From: Bacteroidota bacterium
GTDB taxonomy: Bacteria; Bacteroidota; Bacteroidia; Bacteroidales; Tenuifilaceae
Reading direction: 5' to 3'
Length of the DNA stretch: 5,013 nucleotides
Assembly (NCBI GenBank): GCA_023406715.1
Contig: JAEXVC010000246.1
Coordinates: 1 to 5,013, forward strand
Shown: piece by piece, positions 1 through 5,013 of the stretch
How the letters are laid out: every line of letters starts with the position of its first letter
Position numbering within the stretch: the first letter of the stretch is position 1
Program-made: the position numbers and the translations under genes
The notes under the pieces: model-generated
Databases searched by the model: none
Seen by the model: the letters and a program-made list of their open reading frames with translations, nothing else
Told to the model about the DNA's origin: nothing

Positions 1-557
1 GTCTTTATACCTACCGAGGCTTTTCAGCCATAGTTGTAGCAATTTACAACGATGATAAGGAGCGTATCAATGAGTATTCGCCATGGAAAAACGACTCGTT
101 AGGCATTGGAGGCGATGGCGATAAGTATGTGAAATTCATAGTAAATACGTTAAAGCCATTTATCGATAGGCATTACCGAACACTTTCTGATAGAGAGAAT
201 ACCGCAATTATGTGGAGTTCAATGGGTGGATTAATCTCGCTATATGCAGCGTTGGAGTACCCCGATGTTTTTGGTAAAGCAGCAATTTTCTCACCTTCGC
301 TTTGGTTTTCACCAAAAATGAATATCTATTTACAAAAGTATAAGCGAAAAAAAGTACAGCAGCTATACTTCTTGGCTGGTGAAAAAGAGGGCGTAGGTAT
401 GGTCGAAGACCTAAATAGGACTCTGGAATTACTCAAGAATGCTGGGTTTGACGATGAGTATTATGTAAAAACAAAAATTGCTCCCGATGGCCGACATGCC
501 GAGTGGTTCTGGAGCCGGGAGTTTGGTGAGGCAATACGCTATCTTTATAAATTTTAG
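1..557 (+). CDS. Putative alpha/beta-hydrolase esterase (esterase D / Fes-like family), 5'-truncated by window edge
   Basis: This is the C-terminal part of a serine hydrolase of the putative-esterase family (esterase D, enterochelin esterase and related carbohydrate esterases); the substrate cannot be told from sequence. The frame is open from base 3 and gives 184 visible residues. It includes IVVAIYNDD and EYSPW, family landmarks that lie before the GTG at 129, so that GTG is internal and the true start is off the window. Other family landmarks are GGDGDKYVKFIVNTLKPFID, the nucleophile segment AIMWSSMGGLISLYA (probable Ser codon 219-221), FSPSLWFS, GEKEG, which may include the acid residue, and DGRHAEWFW with the probable catalytic His. 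The usual G-x-S-x-G elbow here reads W-S-S-M-G, an unusual change. The gene ends at TAG 555-557, 41 bp before the methyltransferase, with no terminator hairpin visible between them. The family call is secure; the exact activity and signal peptide status are unknown. Confidence 0.88.
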   Translation, partial: LYTYRGFSAIVVAIYNDDKERINEYSPWKNDSLGIGGDGDKYVKFIVNTLKPFIDRHYRTLSDRENTAIMWSSMGGLISLYAALEYPDVFGKAAIFSPSLWFSPKMNIYLQKYKRKKVQQLYFLAGEKEGVGMVEDLNRTLELLKNAGFDDEYYVKTKIAPDGRHAEWFWSREFGEAIRYLYKF

Positions 558-563
558 TAATCC

Positions 564-594
564 ATTGTAGAACGTATTGTCTTTCCTATATTTG
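564..594 (+). promoter_or_regulatory. Probable Bacteroidota-type promoter for the methyltransferase gene
   Basis: TATATTTG at 587-594 fits the Bacteroidota -7 consensus TAnnTTTG exactly. ATTG at 564-567 resembles the -33 TTTG element, with a 19-bp spacer as expected for the primary sigma factor of this phylum. Transcription would begin a few bases past 594, at or next to the ATG at 599, so the message would have almost no 5' leader. The match is seen directly; promoter activity and start site are inferred. Confidence 0.6.
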
Positions 595-598
595 AACA

Positions 599-1780
599 AT
601 GAAACAGTTCAAGTTTGTCGATTTATTCTGCGGTATAGGTGGTTTTCATATTGCGCTTAGCCAATTGGGCGGAGAATGCGTTTTTGCATCGGATATTGAT
701 GCCGATTGCCGAAAGGTTTACCTCGATAACTTTGGTATTGAGCCGTATGGCGACATAACAAAGGTTGATGAAAAAGATATTCCTGAGCACGATTTACTTT
801 GCGGAGGGTTTCCATGCCAATCGTTTTCAAAGGCTGGCAATAGGAAAGGAATTAACGACCCTAGGGGAACGCTGTTTTTCGATATTGTTAGAATTGTGAA
901 GTACCATAAACCTAAGTACATTCTGCTCGAAAATGTTCGTAACCTTGCGGGACATGATGGCGGTAATACATGGAAAACAATTCATTACAATTTGAAGCAT
1001 TTGGGTTATAACGTTTCACCCGAACCAATAATCTATAGTCCTCATTATTTGGGAGTTCCTCAGCACCGCGAGCGGGTTTTTATTGCTTGTGTTCGCAAAG
1101 ATATTGGTGACCTTCCTTTTTTACCTGTAAAACCAGCAAATTACAAGACTTCGAATGCATTGTCAGTTATCGATTCAAATTCTTCGAATTCTCGAAAGTA
1201 TAAGCTGAGTAAAAGCGAAGAGTCAATTATAGACCTTTGGAATGAGTTTATTCAGAATATCAAGGGCGATTTACCCGGATTTCCCGTTTGGGCAGATTAT
1301 TTTGATATGGATGTCCCAGCCGATGAATTCAATTTATACCCTAAATGGAAGCAATCATTTATCCTGAAAAATAAGCAACTATTCGAGGCTAACCGTAAAT
1401 TTTTGTCGCGATGGTTGCTAAAGGCACGTAAAAATTCTGCGTTCAAGGGGGCAAAGGCGAAATTTGAGTGGCAGGCGGGAAAAACAGCAAATCCCAATTT
1501 ATGGGATACCATAATGCATTTCCGCCCTTCGGGATTGAGAGCTAAAGCACCAACACACTTTCCTGCTTTAGTGGCTATAACGCAAACATCTATTGTTGGT
1601 CCGTTAAAACGTAGATTAACTCCACGGGAGTGTGCCCGACTACAAAGTTTTCCTGATACTTTTAAGATTCACCCAACCGATAGGGTGGCGTACAGACAAT
1701 TTGGAAACTCTGTTAATGTTGAGGTAGTTAAACTATTTGCCAATTTTTTAATCAATACAAGGTCGTATACTAATTTGTAA
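599..1780 (+). CDS. C5-cytosine DNA methyltransferase (type II / orphan)
   Basis: This enzyme transfers a methyl group from S-adenosylmethionine to carbon 5 of cytosine in a specific DNA site. At 393 aa it is a normal full length, with the conserved motifs in order: I (SAM binding) DLFCGIGG at 8-15; II around DID at 32-34; III GDIT at 51-54; IV GGFPCQSF at 69-76 with catalytic Cys73; VI ENV at 111-113; VIII QHRERVFIA at 155-163; IX RRLTPRECARLQSFPD at 338-353; X QFGNSV at 367-372. Residues about 165-335 are the variable target-recognition region, containing GFPVWADYF and a Lys/Trp-rich segment; I cannot read the recognition site from it. The start is fixed because an in-frame TGA lies at 593-595, two codons upstream of ATG 599, and motif I begins almost at once. 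No Shine-Dalgarno is present. Neighbours are an esterase and an RDD protein, with no recognisable endonuclease or Vsr repair gene. By eye, base composition does not differ sharply from the neighbours. The function is secure; specificity and restriction partner are unknown. Confidence 0.97.
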   Translation: MKQFKFVDLFCGIGGFHIALSQLGGECVFASDIDADCRKVYLDNFGIEPYGDITKVDEKDIPEHDLLCGGFPCQSFSKAGNRKGINDPRGTLFFDIVRIVKYHKPKYILLENVRNLAGHDGGNTWKTIHYNLKHLGYNVSPEPIIYSPHYLGVPQHRERVFIACVRKDIGDLPFLPVKPANYKTSNALSVIDSNSSNSRKYKLSKSEESIIDLWNEFIQNIKGDLPGFPVWADYFDMDVPADEFNLYPKWKQSFILKNKQLFEANRKFLSRWLLKARKNSAFKGAKAKFEWQAGKTANPNLWDTIMHFRPSGLRAKAPTHFPALVAITQTSIVGPLKRRLTPRECARLQSFPDTFKIHPTDRVAYRQFGNSVNVEVVKLFANFLINTRSYTNL

Positions 1781-1797
1781 ACTTAATAATAAAAAGT

Positions 1798-2271
1798 ATG
1801 GAAAATAAATATGCAGGATTTTGGTGGCGCTTTATTGCGCATTTGCTCGATGGTGCTATTTTAGGAACTATTCAGCTAATCTTTTTTATTCCATTTATTG
1901 GAACTATTATTTATACCGCAATTAAATCTTCGGATGGCGATTTAAACGAGACTCAGGCTATTGCAATTGCTACAGCCATAGCTGGAACCCTGTTTTTGTT
2001 CATTCTATTGAGTATTGCCGCAGGATGGTTATACTATGCATTAATGGAATCATCTAAATACCAAGGTACAATTGGAAAAAAAGTTCTGGGTTTAATTGTA
2101 ACTGACGAAAATGGCAATAGAATTACTTTTGGCAGAGCAACAGGTCGGTATTTTGCAAAAATAATTTCAGGAATGACTTTGTGGATAGGCTATATAATTG
2201 CTGGATTTACTGATAAGAAACAAGCTCTTCACGATATCATTGCCAATACGTTGGTTTGGAAGAAACCATAA
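1798..2271 (+). CDS. RDD-family integral membrane protein
   Basis: This 157-aa protein belongs to the RDD family of small membrane proteins, named for conserved Arg and Asp residues; most members have no assigned function, and some are linked to ion transport. The N-terminus reads YAGFWWRFIAHLLDGAILG, with the signature Arg11 and Asp18 at the start of the first membrane segment. Hydrophobic segments lie at about 19-41, 54-81 and 121-137. The C-terminal block has GTIGKKVLGLIV (90-101), DENGNRITFGRA (103-114) and KKQALHDIIANTLV (140-153), typical of the family. It starts 17 bp after the methyltransferase stop with no clear promoter motif in the gap, so co-transcription with that gene is likely. 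The leader is A/T-rich (AATAATAAAAAGT) without a Shine-Dalgarno. A strong hairpin follows the stop. Family assignment is firm; a role connected with DNA methylation is not implied by anything in the protein. Confidence 0.92.
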   Translation: MENKYAGFWWRFIAHLLDGAILGTIQLIFFIPFIGTIIYTAIKSSDGDLNETQAIAIATAIAGTLFLFILLSIAAGWLYYALMESSKYQGTIGKKVLGLIVTDENGNRITFGRATGRYFAKIISGMTLWIGYIIAGFTDKKQALHDIIANTLVWKKP

Positions 2272-2282
2272 GTTTGAAAGAG

Positions 2283-2308
2283 AAAAAGAGGCTCAAAGCC
2301 TCTTTTTT
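2283..2308. terminator. Bidirectional intrinsic terminator between convergent genes
   Basis: A perfect 11-bp inverted repeat (AAAAAGAGGCT at 2283-2293, AGCCTCTTTTT at 2297-2307) encloses a CAA loop. Because the stem ends in an A-run on one side and a T-run on the other, it gives a GC-topped hairpin followed by U's on both strands. It lies 11 bp after the RDD stop and begins at the last base of the aroA-like stop codon (2307-2309 on the minus strand), so it should end both converging transcripts. Confidence 0.9.
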
Positions 2309-3545
2309 ATGATATAACTTCAAATCCAACTTTCTTCAAATCGTCCCAAAAAGTTGTGTAAGATTTATTGGTTACCCATGGATTTTCAATGGTTAGCGGT
2401 ATACCCTTTAGGCAAATAGGTGTTAATGCAAGAGCCATTCTGTGGTCGTTATGGGTATCAAAGTCGAGCTGTTTAATTCCTTTGAACTTTGTTTCACCAT
2501 CAAAAATCAATATTTCCTTATTCTCCTGTTTTTCAACTACCAAGTTTGCTCCAACTTTTTTTAGTTCGGTTTGTAGGGATACCAACCTGTCGGGTTCTTT
2601 AAGCCTCAAAGATTCAATCCCTGTTATTCTGAAAGGAATATCCATACACACACATGTGGCCACAACTGCAGGAACTAAATCGGGGTAGTTGCTGAAATCA
2701 TGAGATAATTTTTTTACAACTTTTCCTTTGCGTTTAATTTTTATCGATTCCGTTGACATCTGAGTATCAACGCCTAACTCTTTAAAGATGTCTTTTACAA
2801 CGGAGTCGCATTGGAAACTCTCAAAGTTTAATCCTTTTATTTCTATTGTTCCCTTTTGCGCAAGCGCAACCATTTCATACCAGTAGGATGCCATACTCCA
2901 GTCCGACTCAATTACCAGCTGCGAGCCATCGGAACTTTCATGTTCTACAAGTATTTCCTCCTCTTTCCAATCTGTATTTACGCCCAAATATTGCAATGCT
3001 CTAAGCGTCATTTCAACATAGCCCGATTGGATGATATGCTCCTTCAGTTCATGAATCATCTCAGATGAAAGGCTAGGGGAGAGCAGTAGTTTCGATTCAA
3101 TCACTTTGCTGTTAATCGAACTATCAACCCTAAGTATTTTACCTTTTAGGTTTTTGCCAACAATTTTGTATGGTGGTCTGCCTGAGCGCTCTTCGTACGA
3201 TACATTCAGTCCAAATTTCTGTAAGACTTTGGCAATTTTTACGAATGAATTATCCTTAATTATATCAGAAGATGACATAACCCATTCTCCACCAAAGTAA
3301 CTGATGAACGACCTAATATGGCGAATTGCTTTGGCCGATGTTCCTCTATTTTTCTTGATACCCTCGTTTAGCAAGTTCTTATCGAGTATGCGGGCATCTT
3401 CTGATTCTGTTGTGATGCGTTGTGTAAGGTTCGAACTTTTTAGAATTCTGAATACTAAATACTTGTAGTTCATCGGTTTGTTAGGCGAAAGGGCAACCTC
3501 ACCATTCAAAGTCTTATCGGACTTTGTAACAGAATACTTAATCAT
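2307..3545 (-). CDS. aroA: EPSP synthase-family protein (3-phosphoshikimate 1-carboxyvinyltransferase-like), divergent substrate site
   Basis: This is an EPSP synthase (AroA) homologue of normal length (412 aa). AroA joins shikimate-3-phosphate (S3P) and PEP to make EPSP in the cytoplasmic shikimate pathway. Family identity is clear from ESDWSMASYWYE (213-224), CDSVVKDIF, YPDLVPAVV, LRLKEPDRL (313-321), THNDHRMALAL (364-374) and NKSYTTFW (393-400). With remembered E. coli numbering, the residues equivalent to K22, Y200, D313, K340, E341, R344, R386 and K411 are kept (K23, Y176, D289, K316, E317, R320, R369, K394). Many contacts made by the N-terminal half are changed: S23 to P24, R27 to K28, G96 to A71 (or a shifted loop), R124 to N99, S169 to N145, Q171 to K147, S197 to Q173. 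The frame is intact, so this is not simple decay. An in-frame stop at 3573-3575 supports ATG 3545 as the start; no Shine-Dalgarno is present. The gene lies 96 bp downstream of cdaA with its own likely promoter. It could be an unusual true AroA, or a paralogue acting on another substrate. Confidence 0.85.
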   Translation of the reverse strand: MIKYSVTKSDKTLNGEVALSPNKPMNYKYLVFRILKSSNLTQRITTESEDARILDKNLLNEGIKKNRGTSAKAIRHIRSFISYFGGEWVMSSSDIIKDNSFVKIAKVLQKFGLNVSYEERSGRPPYKIVGKNLKGKILRVDSSINSKVIESKLLLSPSLSSEMIHELKEHIIQSGYVEMTLRALQYLGVNTDWKEEEILVEHESSDGSQLVIESDWSMASYWYEMVALAQKGTIEIKGLNFESFQCDSVVKDIFKELGVDTQMSTESIKIKRKGKVVKKLSHDFSNYPDLVPAVVATCVCMDIPFRITGIESLRLKEPDRLVSLQTELKKVGANLVVEKQENKEILIFDGETKFKGIKQLDFDTHNDHRMALALTPICLKGIPLTIENPWVTNKSYTTFWDDLKKVGFEVIS

Positions 3546-3573
3546 AATACATCGAATTTTTGTCCCAAGAGTT

Positions 3574-3605
3574 CAAATGTATGATTTTTAAGTATAAAAT
3601 CCGAA
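3574..3605 (-). promoter_or_regulatory. Possible Bacteroidota-type promoter for the aroA-like gene
   Basis: On the minus strand, TACATTTG (plus 3574-3581) matches TAnnTTTG fully. A weak -33-like TTCG lies 20 bp upstream (plus 3602-3605), with one mismatch to TTTG. The implied start of transcription is near 3567, leaving a leader of roughly 20 bases before ATG 3545. This suggests the aroA-like gene can be transcribed apart from folP-cdaA. The -7 match is direct; activity is inferred. Confidence 0.45.
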
Positions 3606-3626
3606 TAAAAAGAGCCTTATTTAAGG
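3605..3626 (-). terminator. Weak possible terminator after cdaA
   Basis: The spacer downstream of the cdaA stop holds a short inverted repeat, CCTTA/TAAGG (plus 3615-3626), followed on the minus strand by CTCTTTTTATT. The stem is only 4-5 bp and AT-rich, so termination would be partial at best; read-through into the aroA-like gene is plausible. Confidence 0.25.
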
Positions 3627-3641
3627 GGTTGTGTAAGTTGT

Positions 3642-4448
3642 TTATTTGTTGACACTTGAGAGATTGTTCTCAAGAAGGGTTTTCAGTTCCTGAGTGGTTA
3701 CACCATACTTAATGCTTCCGTGCGATACGAAGCTAATTTTTCCAGTTTCTTCCGATACCAGAACAACTAGGGCATCGGTAATTTCGCTAATTCCGACAGC
3801 TGCTCTATGTCGCATTCCATAATGAGGAGGGAGGTTGATATTTTCTGTTACCGGTAGTACGCATCGTGCAGCGTGAATTTTATCGTTAACAATAATTACA
3901 GCACCATCGTGTAGTGGGCTATTTTTAAAGAATATATTTTCCAGCAAACGACTCGATGTCTCGGCTTCAATAATATCGCCAGTCTCGGCGTATAGTTGAA
4001 GTTCCGATTTGCGGGCAATTACAATTAATGCACCAGTCTTGGTCTCGGACATATTCCGACAAGCTTTAACTATTGCATCGATATTTACAAGCGCTTCATC
4101 GGTTTTTTGTTTTGGAAAGAGTAGATTTTCAAGTGAAAATTTACTTTTGGACATATACCGTGTTCCAATAAAAAGCAAGAACTTTCTAATTTCCTGCTGG
4201 AATACAATTATTATGGCAATAACTCCAACTCCAATTATTTGCCCAAGGATACCGCTTAGCAGCTCCATATTTAGCGCCCTAACCACAAGCCAAATTATAT
4301 ACAGCACCACAATAACGCTAAAAATATTGATAGCAACTGTGCCTCTAATTAGCATATATATTTGGTACAAAAGGAATGCTACCAGTATAACATCGATGAT
4401 ATCGAGGACACGGATTGTTATAAAGAGTTGGAAAAATGCAGGAATCAT
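3642..4448 (-). CDS. cdaA: Membrane-bound diadenylate cyclase CdaA (c-di-AMP synthase)
   Basis: CdaA condenses two ATP into the second messenger c-di-AMP, which in other bacteria controls potassium and osmolyte balance and cell-envelope homeostasis. The 268-aa protein has the expected layout: three hydrophobic membrane segments at about 15-34, 38-56 and 66-85, a linking helix (QQEIRKFLLFIG, 84-95), and a cytoplasmic DAC domain at about 100-250. The catalytic DGA motif is at 181-183 (LHDGAVIIVNDK), and the ATP-binding RHR motif is at 213-215 within GMRHRAAVGISE. VSEETGKIS (231-239) is also typical. Length matches the family. The start is fixed by an in-frame TAA at 4452-4454, two codons upstream of ATG 4448. 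folP ends 8 bp upstream, so the two genes are almost certainly one transcript. In Firmicutes cdaA is followed by cdaR and glmM; here the next gene is aroA-like and no YbbR-domain regulator is seen. Function is confidently assigned. Confidence 0.97.
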   Translation of the reverse strand: MIPAFFQLFITIRVLDIIDVILVAFLLYQIYMLIRGTVAINIFSVIVVLYIIWLVVRALNMELLSGILGQIIGVGVIAIIIVFQQEIRKFLLFIGTRYMSKSKFSLENLLFPKQKTDEALVNIDAIVKACRNMSETKTGALIVIARKSELQLYAETGDIIEAETSSRLLENIFFKNSPLHDGAVIIVNDKIHAARCVLPVTENINLPPHYGMRHRAAVGISEITDALVVLVSEETGKISFVSHGSIKYGVTTQELKTLLENNLSSVNK

Positions 4449-4456
4449 ACTTTATG

Positions 4457-5013
4457 CTATAAATACTGAAAATCGGGTTGGTTTTGGGTTAACTCAAAAA
4501 GTTTGATAGTCTCTACAGCCTCCTTAACATCGTGAACCCGTAGAATTGTTGCACCATTATTTAGCGCTATTGTATTCAGTACCGATGTTCCGTTCAATGC
4601 CTTTTCGGGGATTGTATTGAGCGACTTGTAAATCATCGATTTGCGCGATAGTCCCGCAAGAATTGGTAGTTCAAAGAGTTTAAAGGCATCAAGGTTTTTA
4701 AGTATTGTGTAATTATGCTCAATGGTTTTTCCAAAACCAAATCCGGGGTCAATAATAATGTCGTTAACACCTAAGCGTTTGAGTTTTTCAATTTTTTCGT
4801 TGAAGTAGATGAATATCTCTTTAATAACATTGTCGTATGTAGGATTTTTCTGCATATTATCAGGTGTACCCTTCATATGCATTAGTATGTATGGAACTTT
4901 AAGTTCAGCAATGGTTTCAAACATTTTGGCGTCCATTTCGCCTGCTGAGATATCGTTAATGATATTGGCTCCAAAATCCTCTACCATTTTACGGGCAACA
5001 TTAGCCCTGAAAG
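4457..5013 (-). CDS. folP: Dihydropteroate synthase FolP, N-terminal part beyond window edge
   Basis: FolP condenses p-aminobenzoate with dihydropterin pyrophosphate to give dihydropteroate in folate synthesis; it is the sulfonamide target. About 184 C-terminal residues are visible. The reading frame runs open through the right edge: FRANVARK precedes the ATG at 4987, which is therefore internal. The missing N-terminus should carry the INVTPDSFSDGG and GGESTRP-type motifs. Seen motifs, in order, are ANIINDISAG, ILMHMKGTPDNMQ, IIDPGFGFGK (around 4727-4756), LAGLSRKSMI with the pterin-binding Lys, LNGTSVLNTIAL, and RVHDVKEA with the conserved Arg and His near the C-terminus. No key residue in the visible part is lost. 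The gene ends with TAG at 4457-4459, 8 bp before the cdaA start. The folP-cdaA pairing is, to my knowledge, common in Bacteroidota. Identity is secure. Confidence 0.97.
   Translation of the reverse strand, partial: FRANVARKMVEDFGANIINDISAGEMDAKMFETIAELKVPYILMHMKGTPDNMQKNPTYDNVIKEIFIYFNEKIEKLKRLGVNDIIIDPGFGFGKTIEHNYTILKNLDAFKLFELPILAGLSRKSMIYKSLNTIPEKALNGTSVLNTIALNNGATILRVHDVKEAVETIKLFELTQNQPDFQYL

Noticed and set aside
129..557. Esterase gene starting at GTG 129
   Set aside because: The same frame is open back to base 3 and encodes conserved family residues (IVVAIYNDD, EYSPW) before 129, so the GTG is internal and the gene begins outside the window.
1183..1196. Inverted repeat TTCGA-ATTC-TCGAA inside the methyltransferase gene
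   Set aside because: A 5-bp stem in a Ser/Asn-coding stretch of AT-rich DNA; likely chance, with no U-tract and no regulatory context.
718..1512. Minus-strand open frames at 718-921 and 1297-1512 inside the methyltransferase
   Set aside because: They are antisense to conserved methyltransferase motifs and have no recognisable content; a hidden restriction endonuclease on this strand is not supported.
1768..1797. Possible promoter before the RDD gene (CTAATTTG near the methyltransferase stop)
   Set aside because: It lacks the leading TA of TAnnTTTG and no -33 partner was convincing; co-transcription from the methyltransferase promoter is simpler.
2368..3300. Three plus-strand open frames (2368-2688, 2856-3068, 3106-3300) opposite the aroA-like gene
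   Set aside because: They are short, composition-biased shadows of a well-recognised minus-strand gene, with no domain pattern of their own.
4009..4506. 165-codon plus-strand open frame opposite cdaA and the end of folP
   Set aside because: It is Ser/Thr/Ile-rich antisense of membrane-protein codons, with no family resemblance, and both minus-strand genes are certain.
4985..4987. ATG at 4987 (minus strand) as the folP start
   Set aside because: The frame continues upstream to the window edge with family-like residues (FRANVARK), and the essential N-terminal motifs are still missing.

Overview
The window looks like a chromosomal segment from a member of the Bacteroidota, probably Bacteroidales or a relative. 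The base composition is AT-rich. Gene starts lack Shine-Dalgarno sequences. Two intergenic spacers carry the Bacteroidota promoter -7 motif TAnnTTTG. A folP-cdaA gene pair and the family-specific wording of the proteins point the same way. All five intergenic gaps are shorter than 100 bp, so no long stretch is unexplained. I see no rRNA, tRNA, CRISPR array, insertion sequence or phage gene.

The left half reads rightward. It starts with the 3' part of an alpha/beta-hydrolase (esterase D / enterochelin-esterase-like) that enters from the left edge. A complete C5-cytosine DNA methyltransferase follows, with its own promoter so close to the ATG that the mRNA may be leaderless. Seventeen bases later comes a small RDD-family membrane protein, probably co-transcribed. 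No restriction endonuclease is visible beside the methyltransferase, so it appears solitary within this window.

The right half reads leftward. In transcription order it holds the 3' part of folP (dihydropteroate synthase, entering from the right edge), cdaA (membrane diadenylate cyclase making c-di-AMP) only 8 bp downstream, and after a 96-bp spacer with a probable promoter, a full-length EPSP-synthase-family gene (aroA-like). The two halves converge at about 2272-2306 on one strong hairpin that should terminate transcription in both directions and overlaps the last base of the aroA-like stop codon.

Functionally, folP is in folate synthesis. A true AroA would supply chorismate, the source of the p-aminobenzoate that FolP uses. 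CdaA makes a signalling nucleotide. The point most worth a second look is the aroA-like protein: its C-terminal catalytic residues are intact, but most of the shikimate-3-phosphate and PEP contacts contributed by its N-terminal half are replaced. It may be a neofunctionalised or strongly altered EPSP synthase. A second oddity is a Trp in place of the first Gly of the esterase nucleophile elbow. I found no clear evidence of an undescribed multi-gene system.
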